From Rugosimonospora africana (GTDB lineage Bacteria; Actinomycetota; Actinomycetes; Mycobacteriales; Micromonosporaceae), in the NCBI RefSeq assembly GCF_016862975.1, contig NZ_BONZ01000079.1:1-51666 (forward strand): a stretch of 51,666 bases of DNA, read 5' to 3'. Made by a program: the position numbers and the translations under genes. Each line of letters begins with the position of its first letter. Positions within the stretch are counted from its first letter, which is position 1. The notes beneath the pieces are model-generated. The model searched no databases and was not told the DNA's origin. It worked only from the letters and a program-made list of their open reading frames with translations. Below, one piece after another: positions 1 through 6,523 of this stretch.

Positions 1-1
1 C

Positions 2-511
2 ACCATCGCCACCGTGACCGCCACCCTCACCCTGAACGCCGGAACCACCAACACCATCACCATCGCCAACCCATCCGGCTGGGCACCCGACATCGACCGC
101 ATCACCGTTGCCACGGGTACCGCGCCGCCGCCCACCGGCTCGTACGAGGCTGAGGCGACCGGTAACGCCCTGGCCGGCGGCGCGGTCGTGGCGTCCTGCA
201 CCGGATGCTCCGGCGGCGCCAAAGTCGGGTACCTCGGCAACGGCGCCACCCTCAAGCTCACCGGCATCGACGGCGGCACCGGCGGTACCCGCACCATCAC
301 CGTCTCCTACACCTCCGCCGAAGCCCGTACTTTCACCATCGCCGCCAACAACGGCACACCCACCACCGTCAACGCACCCGCCACCACCGACTGGAACACC
401 ATCGCCACCGTGACCGCCACCCTCACCCTGAACGCCGGAACCACCAACACCATCACCATCGCCAACCCATCCGGCTGGGCACCCGACATCGACCGCGTCG
501 TCATCAGCTGA
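2..511 (+). CDS. Carbohydrate-binding module protein, 3' end only (CBM6/CBM35-like)
   Basis: The frame is open from the window edge to a TGA at 509-511, so the start lies upstream. What is visible is a galactose-binding-fold module beginning around YEAEATGNALAGGA and ending WAPDIDRVVIS. The opening with an acidic residue and AEA, Cys-Thr-Gly-Cys (a likely disulfide), GYLGNG and a final aromatic-containing DRV strand are typical of CBM6/CBM35 modules, which bind glycans for secreted glycosidases. The first 33 codons repeat the end of this module, so the complete protein has at least two tandem copies. The enzyme it belongs to is outside the window. Family assignment is from motif recognition. 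Confidence 0.72.
   Translation, partial: TIATVTATLTLNAGTTNTITIANPSGWAPDIDRITVATGTAPPPTGSYEAEATGNALAGGAVVASCTGCSGGAKVGYLGNGATLKLTGIDGGTGGTRTITVSYTSAEARTFTIAANNGTPTTVNAPATTDWNTIATVTATLTLNAGTTNTITIANPSGWAPDIDRVVIS
397..496 (+). repeat. 100-bp direct repeat, second copy (first copy at 1-100)
   Basis: Bases 1-100 and 397-496 appear identical. Both encode the last part of the CBM module (TVTATLTLNAG through PDIDR). Identity at nucleotide level suggests recent duplication or gene conversion between tandem modules. Confidence 0.85.
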
Positions 512-527
512 CCCGTTGCCATCCAAA

Positions 528-563
528 GCGGGTGGGCCGACTTCTGTACGGCGGCCCACCCGC
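528..563 (+). terminator. Hairpin between the CBM gene and the DUF4832 gene
   Basis: A perfect 12-bp inverted repeat (528-539 with 552-563) with a 12-nt loop lies 16 bp after the CBM stop codon. There is no T-run, as is common in actinobacterial terminators. It abuts the ribosome site of the next gene, so it may act as an attenuator. Confidence 0.6.
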
Positions 564-577
564 GGAAAGGAACGATC

Positions 578-2704
578 GTGTCCGCACCCCTCACGCGGCG
601 CCGGTTGGCCGCAGCCCTGGCCAGCCTGACCGCGCTGGCAATAGTCGGTGTCGCCGGCCCGGCAGGCGCCGCCACCACCCGGACCGTCAGCTACACCGGC
701 GACTTCGCCTCGGTCTTCACCAACCCCGACCGCGGCTTCCACAACCGGTACGAAATCATCAACGACGCCAACGTCAACGACTACGTCACCGCGCACAGCG
801 AGGCAGGGTTCAATCCCGACGAGGTCGACCGCACCTTCGCCCGGGCGAAGGCCGACGGCGACACCCTCATCCACAGCTACGTGCACCTGGACAAGTACCA
901 GACCGGCGACCTGCCCCAGGAGTTGCTCGACAACCTCGGCACCGGGCTGGCCGCGATCCGCGCCCAGGGCCTGAAAATCGTGCTGCGCTTCGCCTACACC
1001 TGGTCGGAGTACAGCGCCGTCACCGAAGCCCAGATCGACCGGCACATCGACCAACTCTCACCGGTCCTGACCGCCAACGCCGACGTCATCGACCACCTCG
1101 AAGCCGGGTTCCTCGGCGCGTGGGGCGAATGGCACGACAGCCCGTACACCGACGCGTTCAGCGCCGACCAGGCCCCCGTGCGGTACCGCATCGTCAAGAA
1201 GCTGCTGGCCGCCACCCCGGCAACGATCCCCATCGCCATCCGCTACCCCATCTTCGCGTACGAGTTCCGGCAACGCACCACCCCGCCCACCCCGTGCGGC
1301 CTGCCCGACAACTGCCTCATGACCCAGCAGGATCTCGACCGGCTCGGCTTCCACGACGACTGTTTCCTGTCCGACAGCGCGGACATGGGCACCTACGACC
1401 AGAACTCCTGGCTCGGCTGGTTCGACATCCCCACCAAGAAGAACTGGGTCTACACCGCCGCCACCTCCTACGGCGGCAACCAGGAAGTCGGCGGAGAGAC
1501 CTGCGACGCCTCGGGCGGCGACGACGCCGCCGGCGTCAACGCCCAATACGAACTCAGCCACCAGCACTGGACCGAAATCAACGAGGACTACGCCCCGGTC
1601 AACATCAACATCTGGAGGTCGGCGAACCTGGCCGCATCCGGCAACGATCCCGCCGAGACCCTGTTCACCCGGGCCAAGCGCAAGCTCGGCTACCGGCTGC
1701 GGCTGGTCGACGCCACGTTCGACAGCACCGCCACACCCGGCCAGACATTCACCTTCGCGGCTCACCTGGTCAACGACGGCTACGCCGCCCCGATCCAGCG
1801 ACGCACCGTCTACCTCACCTTCGACAACGGCACCCACCGCTACGACGTCCCGCTGCCCGGCGTGGACATCCGGACCTGGCTCGCCGGAACGGTCACCGTA
1901 CCCACCCAGACCGTCAGCCTGCCGGGCGGCATGGCCGCCGGCAGCTACACCCTCGGCCTGTGGCTGCCGGACCAGTACACCAGCCTGCACAACAACCCCG
2001 CCTACGACATCCGGCTGGCCAACACCGGCACCTGGAACGCCACCACCGGCTACAACACCCTGGCCACCGGCGTCACCGTCGGCACCTGCCCCGGGGACTG
2101 CACACCGCCGACCACCCCGACGCTGACCCTGACCGGCAGCACCAGCAGCTCCGCATCGCTGTCCTGGACCGCCTCCACCGACAACGTCGGAGTCGCCGGG
2201 TATGACATCGTCCGCGACGGCACGAAGGTCGCCACCGTCACCGGCACCAGCTACACCGACACCGGCCTGTCACCCGGCGGATACCACTACAGCGTCAACG
2301 CCCGCGACGCGGCCGGCAACACCTCGCCCGCCAGCAACACCGTCAGCGTGAATGTCGGCTGCACCGACTGCTCCCCGCCCACCACACCGACCGGACTGAC
2401 CTCGCCGTCCCAGACGTCCACCACCGTCACCCTGTCCTGGACCGCGTCTACCGACAACGTCGGTGTCACCGGCTACCGGGTCTACCGCGGCGCCACGCTG
2501 GCCGGCTCCCCCACCGGCACCACCTTCACCGACACCAGCCTGAACCCGTCCACCGCCTACACCTACACCGTCAGGGCATCCGACGCGGCCGGCAACACCT
2601 CGCCGGCTTCGGCCGCGTTGACCGTCTCCACCGGGCCCCGCCACCGGTCGGGCTGGTGCTCGATGACTTCGACGGCACCCCACCGTACCCATCCGCCGCC
2701 CTGA
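578..2704 (+). CDS. Secreted DUF4874/DUF4832 protein with two fibronectin III domains, frameshifted at its C-terminus
   Basis: GTG start with GGAAAGGA 6 bases upstream. Residues 1-32 form a Sec signal peptide (RRRLAAAL core, cleavage near AGA-AT). Residues from about 40 carry the TNPDRGFHNR motif of DUF4874, followed by a DUF4832 region to about residue 500 (a TIM-barrel-like, glycosidase-related protein of unknown reaction). Two FnIII domains follow, each with the signature SLSWTASTDNVGVAGY or its close copy, preceded by a Cys-Gly-Asp/Asn-Cys-like hinge. The last about 25 residues (RHRSGWCSMTS and on) look unlike protein. Reading the other frame from about 2635 gives a proline linker running straight into the module at 2656-3105, so one base appears to be missing in GGGCCCC at 2633-2639. 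Confidence 0.85.
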   Translation: MSAPLTRRRLAAALASLTALAIVGVAGPAGAATTRTVSYTGDFASVFTNPDRGFHNRYEIINDANVNDYVTAHSEAGFNPDEVDRTFARAKADGDTLIHSYVHLDKYQTGDLPQELLDNLGTGLAAIRAQGLKIVLRFAYTWSEYSAVTEAQIDRHIDQLSPVLTANADVIDHLEAGFLGAWGEWHDSPYTDAFSADQAPVRYRIVKKLLAATPATIPIAIRYPIFAYEFRQRTTPPTPCGLPDNCLMTQQDLDRLGFHDDCFLSDSADMGTYDQNSWLGWFDIPTKKNWVYTAATSYGGNQEVGGETCDASGGDDAAGVNAQYELSHQHWTEINEDYAPVNINIWRSANLAASGNDPAETLFTRAKRKLGYRLRLVDATFDSTATPGQTFTFAAHLVNDGYAAPIQRRTVYLTFDNGTHRYDVPLPGVDIRTWLAGTVTVPTQTVSLPGGMAAGSYTLGLWLPDQYTSLHNNPAYDIRLANTGTWNATTGYNTLATGVTVGTCPGDCTPPTTPTLTLTGSTSSSASLSWTASTDNVGVAGYDIVRDGTKVATVTGTSYTDTGLSPGGYHYSVNARDAAGNTSPASNTVSVNVGCTDCSPPTTPTGLTSPSQTSTTVTLSWTASTDNVGVTGYRVYRGATLAGSPTGTTFTDTSLNPSTAYTYTVRASDAAGNTSPASAALTVSTGPRHRSGWCSMTSTAPHRTHPPP

Positions 2705-3105
2705 ACGATCTGGGCAAGTGGACCGGCGGCAACTGCTTCGTCAACGGGGGCGGCTCCGGCGTCGAGGCCGGCGGAGCATTGGCGCTGCAGTACAACAACT
2801 GTGGCTGGTTCGGCAGCGACGTGAACACCGACCTGTCCGGCTACACCTACCTCGTCGTACGAGTCCGGGGCGCGGCCGGCGGAGAACAGGCACACTTCGA
2901 CGTCAACCTGGGCGGCGTCACCAAAGTCTTCGGCAACTTCACCCTCGACGGAGGCGGCCACCCGACCATCACGACCTCCTACCAGGACATCAGGATTCCC
3001 CTGGTGGCAAACGGCATCAACCGCGCCGCACCGGGCCAGCTCGCCATGGGCTTCTGGTACGGCGGCGCCAGCAGCATCACCATCGACAGCATCACGTTCC
3101 AGTAG
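2656..3105 (+). CDS. C-terminal carbohydrate-binding-like module, separated from the preceding gene by a frameshift
   Basis: The frame opens upstream as APPPVGLVLDDFDG, i.e. a linker directly continuing the FnIII domains of the 578-2704 gene. The module has LVLDDFDG at its start and SITIDSITF at its end, with NNCGWFGSDVNTDLSGYTYLVVRVRG between. These are hallmarks of a CBM11/CIA30-like jelly-roll module. It has no convincing ribosome site of its own (GTG at 2656 is only the first in-frame start codon), so it is most likely the terminal domain of the upstream protein. Whether the frameshift is real, a sequencing error or recoding cannot be decided from sequence alone. Confidence 0.7.
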   Translation: MLDDFDGTPPYPSAALNDLGKWTGGNCFVNGGGSGVEAGGALALQYNNCGWFGSDVNTDLSGYTYLVVRVRGAAGGEQAHFDVNLGGVTKVFGNFTLDGGGHPTITTSYQDIRIPLVANGINRAAPGQLAMGFWYGGASSITIDSITFQ

Positions 3106-3113
3106 CCGAGCGA

Positions 3114-3154
3114 CCGCTGGCGGACGGTGAGGCATCACCGCCGTCCGCCAGCGG
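3114..3154. terminator. Bidirectional terminator hairpin
   Basis: A 14-bp perfect stem (3114-3127 with 3141-3154) lies 9 bp after one stop codon and 12 bp before the stop codon of the converging lipoprotein gene. No T-run. Confidence 0.75.
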
Positions 3155-3165
3155 CACGGCGCGCC

Positions 3166-3933
3166 CTACTTGTAGTACATCGGATCCGCTTCGCGGACGT
3201 TCGCCTTGGCCGGTGCCTTGACCTGCAGCGGCTTGCCCTGATCGCTCAGGGTCGTGGTCATGGTGAGCGTGGTGCCATTCGACGGCTCCAGCACGATGCG
3301 GATCTGGGACACCCGGCCCTGCTCGTCGGTCGTCGCGGTGAATGGCGCGTTACCGCCGCCGATACTCCACAGGCTGGGGGCGCCGATGGGCAGGAAGTTC
3401 GCGCCGCTGCCGTACGGGTCGAAATATCCTTGGTACGTATGGGGGTCGGGCTGCTCCACGGTGGCGATCTTTGTGATGAACTTCGCCAGGCCGGTCGGAT
3501 CGGTCATGTCGAAGTACACGAGGCTGTCGTCCTTCTTCACTCGCGACAGGTCCAGGTGCACCCACGGCTCGCGGCTACTCTGGCGCTGATAGCTGTTGGT
3601 ACCGACGACGATGCGCTGAAGCGTGCCCGCCGACGTGCCGCCGGTAATCGTGGTGGTCGCCTGGAAGAGTTTCGCGACAGGGTCGAATGCGCCAGTGGCC
3701 GACACGCTGCTGTTCTCGGGCAGGTTGCTCTTCACCGTGAACTTGTACGGCGCGGCTTGAATCCGCCGCAGCGCCGCCACCAACTCGTCCTGAGCCGGCG
3801 TGCTCTCCGGGGAGGGCGTGGACCGAGTTGACACTGGTACCGGATCTGGTCCGGTGTCGACGCTCGCACATCCGGTCGCCAACACGAGGACGCCGGAGAG
3901 GCCAAGCGCGAGTGAGACGATGGTACGGCGCAC
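3166..3933 (-). CDS. Secreted lipoprotein, LolA/LppX-like fold suspected
   Basis: I start it at the GTG at 3933, which gives a proper lipoprotein signal: VRRT, a hydrophobic core and the lipobox LATG-Cys about residue 22. The longer frame to 3978 adds 15 residues without signal character. After a Pro/Ser/Thr-rich tether comes a domain of about 210 residues with alternating beta-like stretches (PYKFTVKSNLPENSS, GTLQRIVVGTNSYQRQ, WVHLDLSR, GRVSQIRIVLE). This pattern resembles actinobacterial LppX/LprG- and LolA-type lipid-carrying lipoproteins, but I see no diagnostic motif. It would sit outside the membrane, anchored by its Cys. It is convergent with the upstream glycan-related gene and needs no partner visible here. 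Confidence 0.75.
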   Translation of the reverse strand: MRRTIVSLALGLSGVLVLATGCASVDTGPDPVPVSTRSTPSPESTPAQDELVAALRRIQAAPYKFTVKSNLPENSSVSATGAFDPVAKLFQATTTITGGTSAGTLQRIVVGTNSYQRQSSREPWVHLDLSRVKKDDSLVYFDMTDPTGLAKFITKIATVEQPDPHTYQGYFDPYGSGANFLPIGAPSLWSIGGGNAPFTATTDEQGRVSQIRIVLEPSNGTTLTMTTTLSDQGKPLQVKAPAKANVREADPMYYK

Positions 3934-4008
3934 CGTGGATTCCCCGTTCCTCAATGGACACGCAGCCGGGCACGACAATAGCGAACCAACGCTCGCCGTC
4001 GACCTGCC

Positions 4009-4386
4009 CTACCAGATCTGGGAGTGTCGCTCGAAGGTCTCGGGGTCACTGTGCTGGGGAATGACGCACAGAAGGTGACCGCCCGGAGCGCGCAAGGTCC
4101 TGCAGTCGAGCCAACGACCCACCTCGACCGCTCCCAGTGCCACGAGTCGCGCCGTTTCCGCCTCGACGTCATCGGTTTCGATGTCGAGGTGGTAACGAGG
4201 TTCGGCGCGCACCTCCTGCACCGCCATGACAAGCTCCGGTAGAGCGCCCTCCAGCGCGGTGAACTGTTCCTCGCCGGGAACCGGTCGCGCCGGCGCTCCG
4301 AGTGCCTTCGACCAGAACGTAGCGGCGGCGGACGCCTCGCCGCTCGGCACGTCTACCAGCAGGGTCGAGAGTCGACTGCGGTGCAT
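4009..4386 (-). CDS. VOC (glyoxalase/bleomycin-resistance) family protein
   Basis: The 125-residue product begins MHRSRLSTLLVDVP, the typical first beta strand of a VOC module, and continues with TFWSKALG, YHLDIETDDVEAE and the closing strand LRAPGGHLLCVIPQ. One VOC module of two beta-alpha-beta-beta-beta units is complete. The family includes metal-dependent lyases, dioxygenases and drug-binding proteins; the substrate cannot be told from sequence. The frame stays open to a GTG at 4452, which would add 22 residues. I prefer the ATG at 4386 because it matches where VOC proteins usually begin, although its ribosome site is weak. Confidence 0.8.
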   Translation of the reverse strand: MHRSRLSTLLVDVPSGEASAAATFWSKALGAPARPVPGEEQFTALEGALPELVMAVQEVRAEPRYHLDIETDDVEAETARLVALGAVEVGRWLDCRTLRAPGGHLLCVIPQHSDPETFERHSQIW

Positions 4387-4515
4387 GCCGGCGAATATAC
4401 CCGGAACACCGATCACCGCGGGGTCGCGAAAGGTCCTCCGCGTCGTCGCCACTCAGCGAGCGCCGCGCCGATCGAAAAACGCGTTGCCGTTCTCGATCAC
4501 GATGCCGCATTGTAG

Positions 4516-4722
4516 GTGTCAGCTTCGGAACGCAGAGATACCGAGCAAGACGACGACTGGTGGGAGCCCGACCGTGAGGACCTGGAACGCAACGCACGCC
4601 CGGCGCCTGCCGGTGCTGCCTGCTGCGCTGCCCATGGTCCGACTCGAGTCGGCCAGCCAGTGCGACAAGCCGGAAGGTCACTACGCGGGCCGGTGGCGGA
4701 CCTAGGGACGGAAGCTCCCTGA
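4516..4722 (+). CDS. Possible small hypothetical protein (68 aa) ahead of the tRNA array
   Basis: GTG-started frame with an acidic, tryptophan-containing N-terminal part (DTEQDDDWWEPDREDLERN) and an Arg/Ala/Gly-rich remainder. It ends exactly where a T-tailed terminator begins. There is no clear ribosome site and codon bias is weaker than in neighbouring genes. The alternative is an untranslated RNA or leader of the tRNA array. Confidence 0.3.
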   Translation: MSASERRDTEQDDDWWEPDREDLERNARPAPAGAACCAAHGPTRVGQPVRQAGRSLRGPVADLGTEAP

Positions 4723-4757
4723 AGCCGCCCGCCCGCAAGGGAACCGGGCGGCTTTTT
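4723..4757 (+). terminator. Rho-independent terminator just upstream of the tRNA array
   Basis: A 9-bp stem (4723-4731 with 4745-4753) is followed by five T residues at 4753-4757, the clearest T-tailed terminator in the window. It stands only 21 bp before tRNA-Trp, leaving little room for a separate promoter for that tRNA. Confidence 0.8.
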
Positions 4758-4777
4758 CGTTAGCGGCAAAACTTCAT

Positions 4778-4850
4778 AGGGGTGTGGCGCAACTGGTAGC
4801 GCAACGGCCTCCAAAGCCGTCGGTTGCAGGTTCGAGTCCTGTCGCCCCTG
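4778..4850 (+). tRNA. tRNA-Trp (anticodon CCA)
   Basis: Full cloverleaf: acceptor AGGGGTG/CGCCCCT, anticodon stem ACGGC/GCCGT with loop CTCCAAA, T-loop TTCGAGT, discriminator G. First member of the array. It is followed by a 131-bp spacer holding a candidate promoter. The 3' CCA is not encoded. Confidence 0.92.
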
Positions 4851-4888
4851 CGAAAAGCCCCAGCATGCTGGCGGTACACGGCAACACG

Positions 4889-4918
4889 TTGAAAACTCCA
4901 CAGTGGATGGCATAGAGA
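4889..4918 (+). promoter_or_regulatory. Candidate sigma-70-type promoter for the tRNA array
   Basis: TTGAAA (4889-4894), an 18-bp spacer and TAGAGA (4913-4918) lie between tRNA-Trp and the rest of the array. The hexamers fit the actinobacterial housekeeping consensus reasonably. Transcription would start about 4925, ahead of tRNA-Gln(TTG). Confidence 0.5.
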
Positions 4919-4961
4919 ACGCCCGGTCGTCGCCGGTGGCAGCATCGACGACGGCCGGGTG

Positions 4962-4979
4962 GGGGGCGCAACCGCCCCC
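4962..4979 (+). other. GC-rich hairpin before tRNA-Gln
   Basis: A perfect 7-bp stem (4962-4968 with 4973-4979) with a 4-nt loop sits 2 bp before the acceptor of tRNA-Gln(TTG). It could be a processing signal or terminator. No T-run follows. Confidence 0.5.
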
Positions 4980-4981
4980 GT

Positions 4982-5058
4982 TCCGGGGTACGGCGTTGGC
5001 GTCCGTAACCGCGCTTTGAACGCGGAACCCGCAGGTTCGATTCCTGCACCCGGAGCCA
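4982..5058 (+). tRNA. tRNA-Gln (anticodon TTG), CCA encoded
   Basis: Acceptor TCCGGGG/ACCCGGA (one mismatch at the seventh pair), anticodon stem CCGCG/CGCGG with loop CTTTGAA, T-arm GCAGG-TTCGATT-CCTGC, discriminator G and encoded CCA. The junction between D-arm and anticodon stem has extra bases (TAA). Confidence 0.8.
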
Positions 5059-5059
5059 T

Positions 5060-5132
5060 GCCCCGGTAGCCCAACGGTAGAGGCGACGCGCTCAAACCGC
5101 GTTCGGTGCGGGTTCGAGTCCCGCCCGGGGTA
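5060..5132 (+). tRNA. tRNA with leucine anticodon CAA but class I shape
   Basis: Acceptor GCCCCGG/CCGGGGT, anticodon stem ACGCG/CGCGT with loop CTCAAAC (anticodon CAA), T-arm GCGGG-TTCGAGT-CCCGC. The variable region is only 5 nt, whereas bacterial tRNA-Leu normally has a long variable arm. Either a chimeric tRNA or one with altered identity. Confidence 0.75.
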
Positions 5133-5144
5133 CCGCTGTTCCAT

Positions 5145-5217
5145 GCGGATGTAGCGCAGTTGGTAGCGCGTCACCCCGCCACGGTGAAGGTCGCCGGTTC
5201 AAATCCGGTCATCCGCT
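5145..5217 (+). tRNA. tRNA-Gly (anticodon GCC)
   Basis: Acceptor GCGGATG/CATCCGC, anticodon stem TCACC/GGTGA with loop CCGCCAC, T-loop TTCAAAT, discriminator T. Position 33 is C instead of the nearly invariant U. Confidence 0.85.
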
Positions 5218-5252
5218 CTTACTACCGCCGGACAGACAAGGGAGGTGACCCG

Positions 5253-5696
5253 GTGGACGCTGTTCTCGTCGTGAACGCAGACCTGGGGCCGCTGCACCGG
5301 GTCAGCGTGAAACACGCGATCCGGATGCTGTTGCGTCAGGTCGCGGAAATTCACGAGGCCGAGCCGGATCGGCTCATCGGCATCTACCCGATTCCTCGGG
5401 TGGTGCGGCTCGTGCAGTACGTCGTCACGAAGTGGCGTTACACCGCCGGGCCGGCCTGGTCCCGGTCGGGTGTCATCAACCGGGACGACGGACGGTGCGC
5501 GTACTGCGGCGGTCACGCGACGACCGTGGACCACGTCATGCCGCGTTCCCGGGGTGGCAAGAACAGCTGGCGCAACACCGTGGCCGCCTGCGGCGGCTGC
5601 AATCAGCGCAAGGGCGACCGGACGCCGGCCGAGGCACGGATGCCGCTGCGGTTCACCCCGCGGGTTCCGACGTGGGCCGCTCTCGTCGCACGCTGA
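5253..5696 (+). CDS. HNH endonuclease embedded in the tRNA array
   Basis: Start at the GTG at 5253, with GGGAGGTGAC 4-13 bases upstream; the frame further 5' only runs through tRNA genes. The 147-residue protein has an N-terminal region of about 75 residues (DAVLVVNADLGPLHRVSVKH) seen in standalone actinobacterial HNH proteins, then the nuclease: zinc-knuckle Cys82/Cys85 (CAYCG), catalytic Asp93-His94 (VDHVMPRSRGG), Asn108 and Cys113/Cys116 (CGGCNQRKGD). All core residues are present, so it should cut DNA. It sits between tRNA-Gly and tRNA-Gln(CTG). HNH genes inside tRNA arrays are known in actinobacteria and mycobacteriophages, where they are thought to drive homing or array rearrangement. 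The remains of a second HNH gene lie at 6840. Confidence 0.9.
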   Translation: MDAVLVVNADLGPLHRVSVKHAIRMLLRQVAEIHEAEPDRLIGIYPIPRVVRLVQYVVTKWRYTAGPAWSRSGVINRDDGRCAYCGGHATTVDHVMPRSRGGKNSWRNTVAACGGCNQRKGDRTPAEARMPLRFTPRVPTWAALVAR

Positions 5697-5734
5697 TGGT
5701 GGTCGGTGGGTCGCCGCGGCCCGCCGGCCCCCTT

Positions 5735-5808
5735 TGGGAGCTGGTCTAACAAGGTAGGACGCCTGCCTCTGAAGCAGGACGGTGGAGGTTCGAATCCTCC
5801 GCTCCCAG
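5735..5808 (+). tRNA. tRNA-Gln (anticodon CTG)
   Basis: Acceptor TGGGAGC/GCTCCCA, anticodon stem CCTGC/GCAGG with loop CTCTGAA, T-arm GGAGG-TTCGAAT-CCTCC, discriminator G. First tRNA after the HNH gene. Confidence 0.92.
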
Positions 5809-5813
5809 CTCGA

Positions 5814-5892
5814 TGTCCTCGTGGCCCAACCTTGGGAGAGGCGCCAGGTCGAGAGCCTGGTCACGTGCGGGTTCGAATCCCGCCGAGGACAC
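5814..5892 (+). tRNA. tRNA-like gene, anticodon GAG (Leu), short variable region
   Basis: Acceptor TGTCCTC/GAGGACA, anticodon stem CCAGG/CCTGG with loop TCGAGAG, T-arm GCGGG-TTCGAAT-CCCGC followed by one extra C. The D-loop is long, the variable region is about 6 nt rather than a leucine-type long arm, and position 33 is C. Functionality uncertain. Confidence 0.65.
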
Positions 5893-5896
5893 GCAC

Positions 5897-5969
5897 GCCG
5901 ACGAGGCGCGACTGGCAGCGCACCGGTCTTGTAAACCGGAGGGAGCGGGTTCGAGTCCCGCCGTCGGCT
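5897..5969 (+). tRNA. tRNA-Thr (anticodon TGT)
   Basis: Acceptor GCCGACG/CGTCGGC, anticodon stem CCGGT/ACCGG with loop CTTGTAA, T-arm GCGGG-TTCGAGT-CCCGC, discriminator T. No encoded CCA. Confidence 0.9.
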
Positions 5970-5973
5970 CGAA

Positions 5974-6049
5974 GCCCGGCTGGGCAAACTGGCAAAGCCG
6001 CCGCACTCAGACTGCGGAGATTCTCGGGGTTCGACTCCCCGGCCGGGTA
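5974..6049 (+). tRNA. tRNA-Leu-like (anticodon CAG)
   Basis: Acceptor GCCCGGC/GCCGGGT, anticodon stem CCGCA/TGCGG with loop CTCAGAC, T-arm CGGGG-TTCGACT-CCCCG. The variable region is about 7 nt, shorter than usual for tRNA-Leu. Confidence 0.78.
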
Positions 6050-6060
6050 CGTACATTCAT

Positions 6061-6136
6061 GGGCCTGTAGCTCAGCTGGTAGAGCGCCTGGTTTGCACCC
6101 AGGAGGTGGCAGGTTCAAGTCCTGTCAGGTCCACCA
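6061..6136 (+). tRNA. tRNA-Ala (anticodon TGC), CCA encoded
   Basis: Acceptor GGGCCTG/CAGGTCC, D-arm GCTC..GAGC, anticodon stem CCTGG/CCAGG with loop TTTGCAC, T-loop TTCAAGT, discriminator A and CCA. The acceptor G3:U70-equivalent identity pair of alanine is present (G3 opposite T70). Confidence 0.93.
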
Positions 6137-6137
6137 T

Positions 6138-6214
6138 GGTGGCGCAGAGCAGCTGGAGTGCTCGCCTCCCCGTCAAGGAGGAGACCGCGGGTTCGAGTCC
6201 CGTCGCTACCGCCA
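6138..6214 (+). tRNA. tRNA-Asp (anticodon GTC), CCA encoded
   Basis: Acceptor GGTGGCG/CGCTACC, D stem GAGC/GCTC, anticodon stem CCTCC/GGAGG with loop CCGTCAA (C33), T-arm GCGGG-TTCGAGT-CCCGT, discriminator G then CCA. Confidence 0.88.
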
Positions 6215-6215
6215 T

Positions 6216-6301
6216 GGAGGATTGGCCGAGTGGTAAGGCAGCGGGTTGCTAACCCGTAACGGGTCACACCGTCGTGGGTTCGACTCCCTCATCCTCCGCC
6301 A
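6216..6301 (+). tRNA. tRNA-Ser (anticodon GCT), CCA encoded
   Basis: Acceptor GGAGGAT/ATCCTCC, anticodon stem GCGGG/CCCGT with loop TTGCTAA, a long class II variable arm, T-loop TTCGACT, discriminator G and CCA. Confidence 0.93.
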
Positions 6302-6376
6302 TCCCGTCGTGGCCCAGCGGTTAGGGCACTGCTCTGATAAGGCAGCGATCGGTGGTTCGAATCCACCCGACGGGAC
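6302..6376 (+). tRNA. tRNA-Ile (anticodon GAT)
   Basis: Acceptor TCCCGTC/GACGGGA, anticodon stem CTGCT/GGCAG with loop CTGATAA, T-arm GGTGG-TTCGAAT-CCACC, discriminator C. It starts on the base after the CCA of tRNA-Ser(GCT). Confidence 0.9.
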
Positions 6377-6432
6377 GAGATGCAGAGTCCGCCGGGACCG
6401 AGAGGTCGCGGGTTCGAATCCCGCCAGCCGAC
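6377..6432 (+). pseudogene. tRNA remnant: T-arm and 3' acceptor strand only
   Basis: A perfect T-arm (GCGGG-TTCGAAT-CCCGC) is followed by AGCCGAC, but no matching 5' acceptor strand or D-arm lies upstream. The preceding bases hold only a small hairpin (GGACC-GAGA-GGTC). It looks like the 3' half of a tRNA left by a deletion within the array. Confidence 0.6.
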
Positions 6433-6435
6433 GTT

Positions 6436-6518
6436 GGAGGAGCAAGCCGACTGGTGACGGCACCCCGTTCGAAGCGGGACGAGCGCAAGCCTTCGGGGTT
6501 CGACTCCCCGTTCCTCCG
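6436..6518 (+). tRNA. tRNA-Ser (anticodon CGA), copy 1
   Basis: Acceptor GGAGGAG/TTCCTCC, anticodon loop TTCGAAG on a stem with one C-A mismatch, long variable arm, T-arm CGGGG-TTCGACT-CCCCG, discriminator G. No complete CCA follows (CCT). Confidence 0.85.
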
Positions 6519-6523
6519 CCTGT

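Noticed and set aside
205-2205. 666-residue open frame overlapping the DUF4832 gene
   Set aside because: Arg/His/Pro-rich shadow frame without a ribosome site or domain; the overlapping frame has a signal peptide and recognised domains.
2630-2645. Programmed -1 frameshift in the DUF4832 gene
   Set aside because: The bases around GGG CCC do not form a standard X-XXY-YYZ slippery site and I see no clear downstream stimulatory structure. A plain deletion or sequence error is more likely, so it is reported only as a frameshift.
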